Origin: Gammaproteobacteria bacterium
GTDB taxonomy: Bacteria; Pseudomonadota; Gammaproteobacteria; QNFE01
Direction of reading: 5' to 3'
Length of the DNA: 56,771 nucleotides
Assembly: GCA_003645455.1 (NCBI GenBank)
Contig: QNFE01000008.1
Coordinates: 1 to 56,771 of the forward strand
Shown: positions 17,833 to 27,249 of the stretch, piece after piece
Position numbering within the stretch: position 1 is the first letter of the stretch
How the letters are laid out: each line of letters opens with the position of its first letter
Notes under the pieces: model-generated
What the model was told of the DNA's origin: nothing
The model's input: the letters and a program-made list of their open reading frames with translations, nothing else
The model's database searches: none
Program-made: the position numbers and the translations under genes

Positions 17833-18604
17833 AAAAAGCTTGTTGTTTTTGTCAATCACTCTGATAATTTCTTGCTTTTCATATGCCAAAGAATATCATC
17901 CATATCCTACTCCGGTTGATAATTACATCAATGATTATGCAAAAATTATATCAGAATATGATGACAAAACAATCCGTAAAACACTCCAAGATTTAGAAAC
18001 CAAAACAGGGATAGAGATAACAGTTGTAACTATAAATTCCATCAAAGATTATAAAACAAACAATACCAACATTGAAGAGTTTGCCACCGGCTTGTTTAAT
18101 ATATGGGGAGTAGGAAATGTAGAAAAAAATAATGGTGTAATGATTTTAGCTGCCATCAAAGATAGAAAAATAAGAATTGAATTAGGTTCAGGTTATGGCA
18201 GAGCATATGATAGTATTATGCAAAAAATAATCAATCAAGATATTGTTCCTTTTTTTAAAAATCAAGAATATAGCCGTGGAATAGATTCAGCCGTCAAAAG
18301 CATAATAAGCAAAATTACAAAACCTGCCCCACAGCAAGAAAAACAATTTTGGTGGATAACCTACAAATGGCATCTTATTATTGGGGGCTTGATAATAGTT
18401 TGTTTGATGGCAGGAATATCACTAATTCAATCTGGCAAAAAAGGCTGGGGTTATTTTTTCTTTCTGTTGGCAGGCGGTTTAATAGTTTTATTATTCTGGT
18501 TGATAGCAAGCGGATCAGACTCAAAAAGTGGCAGTTTTAGTTCCAGTTCAACGAGTTTTGGTGGAGGAAGTTCTTTCGGCGGAGGTGCCACAGGAAGTTG
18601 GTAA
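17825..18604 (+). CDS. Membrane-anchored TPM domain protein (YgcG family)
   Basis: 259 aa from the ATG at 17825, which gives a clean signal peptide (MFKKSLLFLSITLIISCFSYA); an in-frame ATG at 17789 lies inside the previous gene. A periplasmic TPM domain (about 25-165: VDNYINDYAKIISEYDDKTI, NNGVMILAAIKDRKIRIELGSGYG) is followed by two membrane segments (about 182-235). The tail is a Gly/Ser-rich FGGGSSFGGGATGSW, typical of the family. It converges with a trpF remnant. Probably envelope quality control, by family only. Confidence 0.85.
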   Translation: MFKKSLLFLSITLIISCFSYAKEYHPYPTPVDNYINDYAKIISEYDDKTIRKTLQDLETKTGIEITVVTINSIKDYKTNNTNIEEFATGLFNIWGVGNVEKNNGVMILAAIKDRKIRIELGSGYGRAYDSIMQKIINQDIVPFFKNQEYSRGIDSAVKSIISKITKPAPQQEKQFWWITYKWHLIIGGLIIVCLMAGISLIQSGKKGWGYFFFLLAGGLIVLLFWLIASGSDSKSGSFSSSSTSFGGGSSFGGGATGSW

Positions 18605-18722
18605 AATTTTTTATTAAGGTTATGTTTTTGCCAGTCTCAGACTCAACTTCTGATCTTAAATCTATACCGTAAGGGGAAACAATTTTAATAGCCTCTTTGA
18701 TATTTTTGTTATTTAAAATTAT
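18600..18722 (-). pseudogene. trpF: trpF (phosphoribosylanthranilate isomerase) 3' remnant
   Basis: The minus strand encodes NNKNIKEAIKIVSPYGIDL followed by RSEVESETGK, matching the TrpF C-terminus (pattern NVxEAIxxVxPYGVDVSSGVExxPGxKD). The essential SSGVE loop reads RSEVE and no TrpF sequence precedes it: the upstream end overlaps the 3' end of the lpxR-like gene. It is therefore a relic. It lies on the same strand as accD and trpA, where trpF is often found in gammaproteobacteria. Confidence 0.65.
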
Positions 18723-19695
18723 ATGAATACATAAAACCACCTAAGGTATGAGTATCGCTGCTTTCTTTAATATATGGGCTTTGGTATTGATAAAAAGATA
18801 TGAGTTTATGATTTTGATAAAATAAATCTAAACCAAAATATAATGACCCTTGTGCCACTCTTTTTGTTATGTTATAATTTTGTTGTTTTGCCTCATCTGT
18901 AACATATGAGTAGTGGATAAGTTTTGCATTGATACCGGTATTTAACGACCAGCCAAAAGACGGGGGATTTTTCTGTATTTTTAACAATGATGCCTCCTCT
19001 TTGAGATAAGGATAGTGCACATTAAAATTCAAAGGATAATTATTGCCGATGCGATAAATGGAGCTTATAAAAAAATCAGTTTCAAAATTGCCAAGCTCTA
19101 ATCCTGCCTGATTGAACCAGTCAGATTTTAAGTAATTTGAAATCTCTCCTTGATAACTAATTTTACCATATCGCAGGGTTGAATTTATCGTCCCTTGATT
19201 TTCAAGTTGGGTATCCCAGCCTTCTGAGCGCTCTTTGTTGATAAAATCGTGCCAATTATTTTGTGCCTCTTCGCCATATGCCCGAGGACCAAAACTGCCA
19301 AGCTCTACTCTGAATTCCTTAAAACTTGTTTTATCCCATTGATAAAGATTAAAAGACAAACCAGCATGAGCGGCATAGGGAATGTCATCATATTGTGTTG
19401 TTTGTTTAAGAACATCGGCGGGGGTTATCATAATATGGGTAAAACTTATGCCGAATGTATAACTTTTGTTTTTTTTGAGTTTGTAAAAAGGATTATTTTC
19501 AACATAATCTATTGTCCAAGTGTCACTATCGTCTGGTCTTTTTTGCTCGTTTAACCAGATGAATGCGACACCGTTCGTAAAATATCTATCAGTGCCTGCG
19601 AAATAATCATTATATAATAAAAAAGATAATTGATCTGCATAGGATGAAAAGGGCAAAAAGATTATAGCTATTAAAATTTTTTTTATTGTTGCCAT
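18709..19695 (-). CDS. LpxR-like (DUF2219) outer membrane protein
   Basis: 328 aa with a signal peptide ending at SSYA. The body is a beta-barrel resembling the lipid A deacylase LpxR/DUF2219 family: LLYNDYFAGTDRYFTNGV, YGISFTH-type strands, DDIPYAAHAGLSF, the GSFGPRAYGEEAQNNWHDFI block and a C-terminal aromatic strand ending YSYNFK. Family members remove the 3'-acyl chain from lipid A. Conserved N/D/T residues of the first strands are visible, but I cannot verify every catalytic residue. Its start overlaps the def stop by one base. Confidence 0.82.
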   Translation of the reverse strand: MATIKKILIAIIFLPFSSYADQLSFLLYNDYFAGTDRYFTNGVAFIWLNEQKRPDDSDTWTIDYVENNPFYKLKKNKSYTFGISFTHIMITPADVLKQTTQYDDIPYAAHAGLSFNLYQWDKTSFKEFRVELGSFGPRAYGEEAQNNWHDFINKERSEGWDTQLENQGTINSTLRYGKISYQGEISNYLKSDWFNQAGLELGNFETDFFISSIYRIGNNYPLNFNVHYPYLKEEASLLKIQKNPPSFGWSLNTGINAKLIHYSYVTDEAKQQNYNITKRVAQGSLYFGLDLFYQNHKLISFYQYQSPYIKESSDTHTLGGFMYSYNFK

Positions 19696-20195
19696 TATTT
19701 ATTTTTGCGTAAAAATAGATCGCTTTTTTTGCTAATCATCCGATCTAAGAATAATAATCCATCTAAGTGGTCTATTTCATGTTGCACCACCCGTGCCTCA
19801 AAACCGCTCATTTGATAAGTTTGTTGTTGGGCACTTTGATCAAAAGCATATAAAACAATTGAATCAGCCCGCACAACATTAGCGGTATAATCAGGCACAG
19901 ACAAACAGCCCTCTCTACCTACAACATAACCGCTGTGTTTGGTGATTACAGGATTGATTAGAACCAGATACCCATGGTTGTTGTGTGATTTTTTCATTTT
20001 TGAAATATCGACGATTATAACTCTTAACATAACTCCCACCTGAGTAGCTGCAATGCCGACAGCACCTGGACCGCTTAATCTGGTTTGCTCTAAATCTTTG
20101 ATAAAAATTTTTAAATCATCATCAAATTTTTCAACAGGTTTGGCAGTTTGTTTTAATCTCTTGTCTGGATATTTGAGAATATTTAATATTGTCAT
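19695..20195 (-). CDS. def: Peptide deformylase
   Basis: 166 aa. It removes the formyl group from nascent N-termini. Motif 1 is slightly unusual (GAVGIAATQVG, usual GxGLAAxQ), motif 2 EGCLSVP contributes the metal Cys, and motif 3 QHEIDHLDG has the HExxH metal and catalytic residues. It follows the gcvR-like gene by 7 bases, away from the common def-fmt pairing, so a second def elsewhere is possible. Confidence 0.95.
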   Translation of the reverse strand: MTILNILKYPDKRLKQTAKPVEKFDDDLKIFIKDLEQTRLSGPGAVGIAATQVGVMLRVIIVDISKMKKSHNNHGYLVLINPVITKHSGYVVGREGCLSVPDYTANVVRADSIVLYAFDQSAQQQTYQMSGFEARVVQHEIDHLDGLLFLDRMISKKSDLFLRKNK

Positions 20196-20202
20196 TTATG
20201 TT

Positions 20203-20745
20203 TTAATAAATTTCGGTCTCAATATTTTTTAAACTAAATTCTATATTTTTTGGAAGATTTTTTTTCAAATCTTGCTCGATGATTTCAATTTTTTGAGAGC
20301 ATCTGCCATAAATATTTAAGATATAAAGTGGATTTTCTGCCGATTTTGTAAGGTCTGAATAAAGGTCGGTAATATTAAAATTATGCTGGGCTAATATAAA
20401 AGTGGTATCAGCTATAATCCCGCTGCGATCAGCACCATAAACACCAAGATGAATATTAGCAGGTTTTTCTTTATTTTTATGGTTGCTACCATTGCTGTCA
20501 TCAATTTCATTGATATGTAAAAATAAATCTAATTTGTCTGCTGTTTGTTCGAGTTTTTCTGTTAAATCTTGTTGATTATAATCACTTCTGACCATCATCA
20601 TTATGCAAAAAGCTCCACCAAGCCTTGCCATGTTTGTTTGTCCTAAATTACAGTTATTAGCCGTTAAAATTTTGGTAATTGCCGCGACTATTCCTGTTTT
20701 ATCTGTTCCTATAATATTTAAAATATACCATTTTTTTTTATTCAT
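20203..20745 (-). CDS. gcvR: GcvR-like protein with tandem ACT domains
   Basis: 180 aa with two ACT domains: residues about 5-85 (WYILNIIGTDKTGIVAAITKIL) and about 97-175 (IHLGVYGADRSGIIADTTFIL). GcvR-type proteins control the glycine cleavage regulator GcvA in enteric bacteria, but tandem-ACT proteins serve other roles elsewhere. No gcv genes lie in the window; glyA, functionally related, is 11 kb away. Same strand and close spacing with pgeF and def suggest one transcript. Confidence 0.8.
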   Translation of the reverse strand: MNKKKWYILNIIGTDKTGIVAAITKILTANNCNLGQTNMARLGGAFCIMMMVRSDYNQQDLTEKLEQTADKLDLFLHINEIDDSNGSNHKNKEKPANIHLGVYGADRSGIIADTTFILAQHNFNITDLYSDLTKSAENPLYILNIYGRCSQKIEIIEQDLKKNLPKNIEFSLKNIETEIY

Positions 20746-20757
20746 TTTATTTTGCCC

Positions 20758-21486
20758 TTATTCCATCCAAATTAAACTTGCCATTCTACCACATTTGTTA
20801 TTTCTGCGATAGGAGTAAAAATTTTTATCCGTATAGGTGTTATAATTGCCACCATATATTTTGTTGATACCGGTTGATTTTAATTGGATTTTTGCAAGAG
20901 TTACATTATCAAGAAAAAGTTTATTTTTATGTTTTTCAAATGCCTCTTTGTAAGCAGGATTTTTGTTGCTAAATTTTTGATAAATCTCCTCGCCTACTTC
21001 AAATGATTTTTTGCTAATTGAGGGACCTATCCAACATAATAAATCCGCCGTTTTGGGATAATAGTCTGTTATTTTTTTGATAATTTCATTCTCTAATCCC
21101 TGCCATCCTGCATGCACGGCTGCTATAAAATCTCCTTTTTTGTTGCATAATAAAATCGGCAAACAATCAGCAGTTAAAACGGCACAAACACAATTTTTAT
21201 CAAAACTATACACAGCATCAGAGTCTTTATCGTTGATACCATTTTTTTTATCAAGCAAAGTCCATTTATCAGTATGGTTTTGATTAAGATATGAGATAGG
21301 TTTTGCAAGTTTTAAATGCTGCTCTAATTTTTTTCTATTTTTTTGAACCTGCGAGATATCATCACCGACATGAGTGGCAAGATTAAAATTTTCATAAGGA
21401 TTTTTGCTATTTTCTGGATAATTTCTGGTTGTGCAAAAACTTTGGATATTGCAAGGTGCATGCCAGTTGGGTTTTATCAGCAACAT
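20758..21486 (-). CDS. pgeF: Purine nucleoside phosphorylase / laccase-domain protein PgeF (YfiH)
   Basis: 242 aa of the DUF152/multicopper polyphenol-oxidase fold family. Landmarks are LNQNHTDKW, AVLTADCLPILLC, AAVHAGWQGLENEI (zinc-binding Cys/His) and CWIGPSISKKSFEVGEE. Members act on purine nucleosides and proofread peptidoglycan precursors in E. coli. The start is 8 bases after accD. Full length. Confidence 0.9.
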   Translation of the reverse strand: MLLIKPNWHAPCNIQSFCTTRNYPENSKNPYENFNLATHVGDDISQVQKNRKKLEQHLKLAKPISYLNQNHTDKWTLLDKKNGINDKDSDAVYSFDKNCVCAVLTADCLPILLCNKKGDFIAAVHAGWQGLENEIIKKITDYYPKTADLLCWIGPSISKKSFEVGEEIYQKFSNKNPAYKEAFEKHKNKLFLDNVTLAKIQLKSTGINKIYGGNYNTYTDKNFYSYRRNNKCGRMASLIWME

Positions 21487-21493
21487 ACATTTT

Positions 21494-22342
21494 TTAACGG
21501 TGTAGCATTTTTAAAATGGAGTTTATTTTAGTTTTCATCTGTCTTCTGTCCACTATCATATCAATAGCGCCATGTTCTAATAAAAATTCGGATCTTTGAA
21601 AGCCGTCTGGTAGTTTTTCTCTTACAGTCTGCTCGATAACCCGTGGTCCTGCAAAACCTATCAAAGCAGCAGGTTCGGCGATAATTATGTCTCCCAAGGA
21701 TGCAAGTGAAGCTGATACTCCACCCATAGTAGGGTCGGTTAAAACACTTATGAATGGCAGTTTGTATTTTGATAATTTTTTCAAAGCAGCAGATGTTTTT
21801 GCCATCTGCATTAACGAGAAAAGAGCCTCCTGCATTCTAGCGCCCCCTGATGCACTAAAACATATTAAAGGAGTGTGGTTTTCAATCGCAAACCGGACAG
21901 CTTGGCAAAATTTTTCACCAACAACTGAACCCATGGATCCTCCCATAAATTTAAATTCAAAAGCACAAGCGACAATGGCTATATTTTCAATTTTACCATT
22001 AAAAACAACCAAGGCATCTTTTTCATTAGTGTCTTTTTGTGCCTGAGTAAGGCGATCTTTATATTTTTTGCTATCTTTGAATTTTAAAATGTCAACGGGG
22101 GTTATGTTGCTGGCAATTTCTGTATAGCTACTTTCATCAAAAAATTCAGATAATCTTTGGCGTGCTGTGATTCTAAAATGATAATCACATTTGGGGCAAA
22201 CCTGCATATTTCTTTGGAGTTCTGGACGATATAAAACCCCGTCACAGTTCGGACATTTTATCCAAACTCCCTCTGGCACCGCTGATTTATTATCACTATT
22301 GGTGCGAATTGTAGTAGGTATTAGTTTTTCAAACCAGTTCAT
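21494..22342 (-). CDS. accD: Acetyl-CoA carboxylase carboxyltransferase subunit beta
   Basis: 282 aa. Transfers carboxyl from carboxybiotin to acetyl-CoA, the first step of fatty acid synthesis. The N-terminal zinc ribbon has C30, C33, C49 and C52; the crotonase-like domain has [21 protein letters not shown] and [17 protein letters not shown]. It is 3 bases downstream of trpA, the usual gammaproteobacterial trpA-accD order (folC, often next, is replaced by pgeF). bioB, which makes the biotin this enzyme needs, lies just upstream. Confidence 0.97.
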   Translation of the reverse strand: MNWFEKLIPTTIRTNSDNKSAVPEGVWIKCPNCDGVLYRPELQRNMQVCPKCDYHFRITARQRLSEFFDESSYTEIASNITPVDILKFKDSKKYKDRLTQAQKDTNEKDALVVFNGKIENIAIVACAFEFKFMGGSMGSVVGEKFCQAVRFAIENHTPLICFSASGGARMQEALFSLMQMAKTSAALKKLSKYKLPFISVLTDPTMGGVSASLASLGDIIIAEPAALIGFAGPRVIEQTVREKLPDGFQRSEFLLEHGAIDMIVDRRQMKTKINSILKMLHR

Positions 22343-22345
22343 ATT

Positions 22346-23137
22346 TTAAGTTGCCTCTCTTATTTGCATGCTTAGTTTGCGAATCTGTTGTAGGATTTTT
22401 TGTTGATCAGTGGTATCAAAAAATTTTACCAAACTACTACCCACAACTACAGCATCCGCATATTGTGCCATATTTTTTGCATCATTGGCATTTTTTATGC
22501 CAAATCCTATGGCAATTGGCAAAGCTGTTGTTTTTTTAATTTGCTTTATTTTTTCTTCAATGGCAATTTCATCGGATATTTTTTCACCTGTTATACCTTT
22601 GATAGAGACAAAATAAATAAAACCAGATGCCTTATTGCAAATTTTCTGAATTCTTTTTTTGGTGCTGGTAAGGGTAATTAAAAATATAATGTCAATTTGC
22701 TTTTCTTGCAGATATTTTTGTAATTGAGACGATTCCTCAGGTGGCATATCAACCATTAGAACCCCATCAACCCCAGCATCACCTGACAGGTTGGCAAATT
22801 TTTGATAACCCATGGATTCAAGAGGGTTTAAATAACCCATTAAAATAATTGGAGTATGCTGATTTATAGTGCGAAACTTTTTGATAAGATTCAACACATT
22901 AATAAGTTTAGTATTGTTGGATAATGCCCGTTTGTGAGCATAGGATATAATCGAGCCATCTGCCATAGGGTCTGAGAATGGCACTCCTAATTCAATTATA
23001 TCTGCTCCATTTTGAACTAATTCAGTCATGACGGTCAAACTAAAATCCAAGCCACCGTCGCCTGCAACTATGTAGGGAATAAAAGCTTTTTTACGCTCAT
23101 TCTTTAATTTTTTAAATAAATTTTTTATTCTTGACAT
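22346..23137 (-). CDS. trpA: Tryptophan synthase alpha chain
   Basis: About 263 aa from the ATG giving MSRIKNLFKKLKNE; an in-frame ATG at 23161 adds eight residues and is less like the family. It cleaves indole-3-glycerol phosphate to indole. Signatures ADIIELGVPFSDPMADG (catalytic Glu and Asp) and GFGIKNANDA are present. trpB, its usual upstream neighbour, is missing from the window, as is an intact trpF. The 183-base gap upstream holds only AATAAAGAATAAA-type simple sequence and a CTTTGCGCAAAG palindrome. Confidence 0.95.
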   Translation of the reverse strand: MSRIKNLFKKLKNERKKAFIPYIVAGDGGLDFSLTVMTELVQNGADIIELGVPFSDPMADGSIISYAHKRALSNNTKLINVLNLIKKFRTINQHTPIILMGYLNPLESMGYQKFANLSGDAGVDGVLMVDMPPEESSQLQKYLQEKQIDIIFLITLTSTKKRIQKICNKASGFIYFVSIKGITGEKISDEIAIEEKIKQIKKTTALPIAIGFGIKNANDAKNMAQYADAVVVGSSLVKFFDTTDQQKILQQIRKLSMQIREAT

Positions 23138-23344
23138 TTTTGTTGATATTAAAGGCTGCAAATGAGTCCAATATTATAAAAACCATGTATATAATAACAT
23201 ATAAAATAAAAAATAAAGAATAAAAAAAAGAATAAAGAATAAAAAATAAACAATTGATTTTTTGGTTTATGTGTTAGTTATAAGAAAAAGCAGAGGCTTT
23301 GCGCAAAGGACTTTAACAATATGAATGCTGTGTAAATATAAAGA

Positions 23345-24310
23345 TTATCGGATTTTTGTGCTATGACATTGTTTTTGTTGCATAGTAAGATTTAATTTTT
23401 TAAATAATTCTTGGTCTTTTTCAGTGCTTTGGTTATCAGTTGTTAAGAGTTTATCTCCGTAAAAAACACTATTGGCTCCTGCGAAAAAACATAAAGCTTG
23501 AGTCTGTTCGCTCATAAGGTCTCTGCCTGCGGAGAGGCGAATATATGATGTTGGCATAATAATGCGAGCGACAGCAACTGTGCGAATAAAGTCAAACATA
23601 TCTATTTTATCTATGCCGTATAAGGGTGTGCCTTTTACCTGCACCAACATATTAAGTGGCACAGATTTAGGTTGTGGCGACAATGATGCAAGTTGATTTA
23701 GCATTGATGCTCTATCTGCCACACTTTCGCCCATGCCTAAAATACCACCTGCACAAACATTTATTTTAGCATTTTGAACAAATTCCAAAGTTTTAATTCT
23801 GTCAGCAAAGGTGCGAGTAGTAATGATTTTATCATAGTATTCAGCGGAAGTATCAATGTTGTGATTATAATAATCTAAACCTGCATTTTTTAATTTTATA
23901 GCTTGATCTTGGGTAAGAGATCCCAGGGTTACACAGGTTTGCATCCCTAAATTTTTCACTTTTTTTATCATTTCTATGATAAGTTCTAAGTTTTTATCAG
24001 TAGGGTGAGCCCAGGCAGCACCCATACAAAAACGACTGCTTCCTTGTTTGAGAGCATGTTTCGCAGACTTAATAACTCCATCAATTGCCATTGTTTTTTG
24101 TTTTTCAACCTCACTATTGTGGCTGGCACTTTGCGGGCAATAAGCACAATCCTCAGGGCAGCTACCGCTTTTAACTGACAATAAAGCCGATGTTTGAATT
24201 TCATTTGCTTTAAAATTGGTGCGATGAATTGTAGCGGCTTGATATAATAAATCAAAAAATGGTAACTCTAATAATTCTATAATTTGTTGTTTGTTGTGTT
24301 TTTTCCTCAT
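23345..24310 (-). CDS. bioB: Biotin synthase
   Basis: 321 aa radical SAM enzyme inserting sulfur into dethiobiotin. The SAM cluster motif is CPEDCAYCPQS near residues 53-63. AAWAHP, the YYNHNIDTS motif, GGILGMGE and RLSAGRD with the conserved Arg of the auxiliary 2Fe-2S site are present. It is divergent from comF, with starts 19 bases apart, so the promoters must overlap the opposing genes. No other bio gene is here. Confidence 0.97.
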   Translation of the reverse strand: MRKKHNKQQIIELLELPFFDLLYQAATIHRTNFKANEIQTSALLSVKSGSCPEDCAYCPQSASHNSEVEKQKTMAIDGVIKSAKHALKQGSSRFCMGAAWAHPTDKNLELIIEMIKKVKNLGMQTCVTLGSLTQDQAIKLKNAGLDYYNHNIDTSAEYYDKIITTRTFADRIKTLEFVQNAKINVCAGGILGMGESVADRASMLNQLASLSPQPKSVPLNMLVQVKGTPLYGIDKIDMFDFIRTVAVARIIMPTSYIRLSAGRDLMSEQTQALCFFAGANSVFYGDKLLTTDNQSTEKDQELFKKLNLTMQQKQCHSTKIR

Positions 24311-24329
24311 AGGAGCATATATAATAAAA

Positions 24330-25025
24330 ATGTTAAAAATCTTAAAAAAAATAGAAAAAATAATCTATCCACCGGCTTGTATCATTTGTAATAAACCAGG
24401 ATATAATAACATAGATCTATGTAAGAATTGTTATGATGATTTATTAGTTAATAATAATTGTTGCCAAAAATGTGCTACACCACTGATGGGAGATGTTACC
24501 TATAAAATATGTGGTTCTTGTCTAAACAACCCTCACAAAAATTACCATAAAATTTTATCTGTATTTATCTATAAGGGGGTTGCTAAAAATTTAGTGCACT
24601 TATTAAAATTCAAGCACAAACAAACCGTAGCTAAAATTATGGCACAGTTAATTGACAAAAATATCACTTTATCAGCGGATGCCATAATTCCTATTGCTTT
24701 ACACAAAAAAAGATTAAAAACAAGAGGGTTTAATCAAGCCACTATTATCGCATCCGAGTTAAGTAAAATATTAAAAATACCAGTTGTTGACAATATTTTA
24801 TACCGCCATATAGATACCAAACCACAGGTTGAATTAAGTGCTAAATTAAGAATTAAAAATGTGAGTAATGCTTTCAAATGCTCACAAAAAATGACCTTTA
24901 AAAATGTAATTCTAATTGACGATGTAGCCACAACAACTAATACAATAATATCAGCTGCCAAAACTCTCAAAAAACATGGTTGTCAAAATATCACAGCTCT
25001 TACTTTTGCCCGCACAAGCCATTAG
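24330..25025 (+). CDS. comF: ComF family phosphoribosyltransferase-like protein
   Basis: About 231 aa from the ATG at 24330; the longer in-frame start at 24291 runs into bioB. An N-terminal zinc-finger-like part (CIICNKPG, LCKNC, CQKC, CGSC) precedes a PRTase domain with the PRPP loop VILIDDVATTTNTI near the C-terminus and KTRGFNQATIIASEL. ComF proteins act in DNA uptake and natural transformation. The bioB/comF head-to-head pair is common in gammaproteobacteria. Convergent with the VTC gene after 14 bases. Confidence 0.93.
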   Translation: MLKILKKIEKIIYPPACIICNKPGYNNIDLCKNCYDDLLVNNNCCQKCATPLMGDVTYKICGSCLNNPHKNYHKILSVFIYKGVAKNLVHLLKFKHKQTVAKIMAQLIDKNITLSADAIIPIALHKKRLKTRGFNQATIIASELSKILKIPVVDNILYRHIDTKPQVELSAKLRIKNVSNAFKCSQKMTFKNVILIDDVATTTNTIISAAKTLKKHGCQNITALTFARTSH

Positions 25026-25039
25026 AAAACCTGTAAAGG

Positions 25040-25846
25040 TTAAAAAATATGGTCAATGTCTTGAGGGTTATTGATATCAAAACGTCGATCAGTCCAGCCT
25101 GTGGCATGACGCAAACCAAATACATACTTTGAAAAAGGTCTCTGTTTTAGGTTGAATTTATGAACTAAATCAAAAAACCAGATTGGTGTTTCTGTTGGTA
25201 AGCACTTTAACTCCAAAACAACACTATTACCATCGTCATGCCCTAAATCATACAAAAAATAATCACCAAACGGAGTTAGGTTTTTCATATCTTGTTGCGG
25301 CATATAACTATTTGTCGCCACAGATTCTAAATTTTTATCAAAAGTAATACGAGCATACTCATCAATGTTTGAAAAAAATGCCCGTCTTTGATATTGCACC
25401 AAAACAACTGGTTTTAGATCATAACTTTCAACTATTCGTCTGATTAAATTGGTATTTATTTTTTGCATATTTGATGTATCATTATTCATTCGCCATTGAG
25501 ATTTGGTAAAAATATCCGGCCAATCATTATCACTTACATCCGCACGATATTTGGTTGTTATATAAGCATTTTTACGTTTTAATTCCATAAACCATGGAGG
25601 GTTTGCCTTTTTGCCATAAAATCTAGCGCGAATATTATAACGTGGATTTTTGCCGTATATTCTTCTATCAAACAATAAATAATTTAACGAATCAAAATAA
25701 AGACTATTGACCGTATAATAATTGTCAGGCTCGTTAACTGAATGTTCATCTAATTGACAATATGGTTTAATAAATTGACAAATTTTATCAACCATATGCA
25801 GTGGAATGGTGTATTTTATTTCGTATCTTGCTATTCTCTCTAACAT
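25040..25846 (-). CDS. VTC domain (polyphosphate polymerase-like) protein
   Basis: 268 aa made of one VTC domain, the catalytic fold of yeast polyphosphate polymerase: RYEIKYTI, YYTVNSLYFDS, NPRYNIRARFYG, WFMELKRKN (acidic and basic tunnel residues), RRAFFSNIDEYARITFDKN, VVLELK and a C-terminal SKYVFGLRH. No SPX domain or membrane segment. The start codon is 3 bases from a MITE whose end puts AAAGG seven bases upstream. The genes that follow on this strand's upstream side include DUF4956 and CotH genes, a grouping I recall from other bacteria. Enzymatic activity is unproven for bacterial members like this. Confidence 0.85.
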   Translation of the reverse strand: MLERIARYEIKYTIPLHMVDKICQFIKPYCQLDEHSVNEPDNYYTVNSLYFDSLNYLLFDRRIYGKNPRYNIRARFYGKKANPPWFMELKRKNAYITTKYRADVSDNDWPDIFTKSQWRMNNDTSNMQKINTNLIRRIVESYDLKPVVLVQYQRRAFFSNIDEYARITFDKNLESVATNSYMPQQDMKNLTPFGDYFLYDLGHDDGNSVVLELKCLPTETPIWFFDLVHKFNLKQRPFSKYVFGLRHATGWTDRRFDINNPQDIDHIF

Positions 25847-25849
25847 TTT

Positions 25850-26008
25850 GAGACCTTTGCATAAATAAAGTGTGATTTAGAGCAATAAGAAAATAGCGCA
25901 TATTTTATTAAAAAAAGAGGTGCATAACCTGCTATTTGACGAGTTTTTTGGTAAAATAGGTGCATTTTATTGTTGTTATACATTGTGCTTGAATTATGCA
26001 AAGGTCTC
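25850..26008. mobile_element. MITE copy 4 (159 bp)
   Basis: Ends GAGACCTTTGCATAAATAAAG and GAATTATGCAAAGGTCTC. The interior matches copy 1 (TTTAGA.CAATAAGAAAATAG.GCATATTTTATTAAAAAA). It lies between the TolC-like gene and the VTC gene. Confidence 0.9.
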
Positions 26009-26016
26009 TTTATATT

Positions 26017-27249
26017 TTACTTGATTGGCTTTAAAATATTATCAAAAGGTTTTTTTAATAGTTTGCCCGTAATGTTTAGAAGCCGAATATAATCAATAAA
26101 AAATTTATGTTGGTAGTTTAATAATTTTATCTCATCATTTAAATAGTTTTCTTTTAGGTTTAACAATAACAAAGCATCGGCACCACGTGTTTTGGCATAT
26201 TTTTGATAGGTTGCTTTTGATAAAGAATTGTCATCAAATATTTTAATGTGCTGGTAATATGTTTGCAGGTTTTTTATCAAATTAATTATCGTAATTTGGG
26301 TTGATGTATAGTCATTTAAAAGAGCATTTTGGGCTGTTATTTTATCTTTATGTGATGATGCAACAGACTTGCCCCATTTAGTTGTCAAGGGTATTTTGAT
26401 GCCAATCCCAATAGATTTTTCTTTATTAGAGGGTTTATAACCAAACTGGACAAAACTCAAGATTTTGCTATCTTTATGTTTTTGATTTTTGAACACCTGT
26501 TGTTTTTCTTGCAACGCAAGCCTTGATGATAAAATTTTTGGATTATTTTCTAATTGTATCCATGGTTGAGCAGAACTCAACGATTCGAGCAATAGCGGAG
26601 TTATTTTTAAGAGCCAATTGCTAACTATTCTATTCTTATCCATTATCATATATTGATCTATTCGGGTTTTGATGTTTTGATAGGATATTTGTGCCTCAAA
26701 TGCATCCACTTGCAATGATTTTAGTTTTTGTTGGGCATTAAGGTATCTTAGTATTTCAAAATCTGCCAGTTTAGATAACTTTTTTAAAGCTTTTATTTTG
26801 CTTTTGGATAGTTCAATTAGTTTGTTTAATTTGGTTAATTTGAGCAAATGAAAACGTCCGTTTAATAACAAGGTATATCTATTTAATAGGGCAGAACTAA
26901 GCGACAGATCTTGTTGTGTTTTTGTTTGTTTTTTTAAAATGCCATAGTGTTTATCTTCGTCATGAATATAAAATAAAGATTTAGGTTGGAATCGCAATTC
27001 GTATTCCATGTCATTCTTATTGTCTGTTTGGTCTTGACGGATTCGCAACTCCATATCATCAATTATGTTGTTTTTTGGTTGGTGTTCGGTTATAAACCTG
27101 TTCAAATCTGTGTTGTTGTTAAATTGAGCGTCTTGTGTGGCAGTTTGTAAAAATTGAGCAACAAAATCTATTTTTTCATCAGATAAAGAAAATTGTGATT
27201 GCAATAAAAAACAAAATACAAAACCTATTTTAAGATTTTTAAATTTCAT
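26017..27249 (-). CDS. TolC-like outer membrane factor (probable)
   Basis: 410 aa with a signal peptide (to about residue 23). The rest is mostly long helices: residues about 130-215 and 300-395 have heptad-like Leu/Lys patterns (LLKLTKLNKLIELSKSKIKA, TAQNALLNDYTS), and GIGIKIPLTTKWGKS in the middle is like the beta-barrel strand of TolC repeats. Sequence similarity to named TolC is weak. It overlaps the HlyD-like gene by 4 bases, the usual pairing of a periplasmic adaptor with its outer membrane channel. No ATPase accompanies them. Confidence 0.6.
   Translation of the reverse strand: MKFKNLKIGFVFCFLLQSQFSLSDEKIDFVAQFLQTATQDAQFNNNTDLNRFITEHQPKNNIIDDMELRIRQDQTDNKNDMEYELRFQPKSLFYIHDEDKHYGILKKQTKTQQDLSLSSALLNRYTLLLNGRFHLLKLTKLNKLIELSKSKIKALKKLSKLADFEILRYLNAQQKLKSLQVDAFEAQISYQNIKTRIDQYMIMDKNRIVSNWLLKITPLLLESLSSAQPWIQLENNPKILSSRLALQEKQQVFKNQKHKDSKILSFVQFGYKPSNKEKSIGIGIKIPLTTKWGKSVASSHKDKITAQNALLNDYTSTQITIINLIKNLQTYYQHIKIFDDNSLSKATYQKYAKTRGADALLLLNLKENYLNDEIKLLNYQHKFFIDYIRLLNITGKLLKKPFDNILKPIK

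Noticed and set aside
23297-23308. Palindrome CTTTGCGCAAAG between trpA and bioB
   Set aside because: A single 12-base palindrome without T-run or neighbouring promoter; could be an operator, but nothing supports it.
25028-25041. AACCT-GTAA-AGGTT hairpin between comF and the VTC gene as a terminator
   Set aside because: Stem of only five pairs, followed by A on the plus strand and only a short T run on the minus strand.
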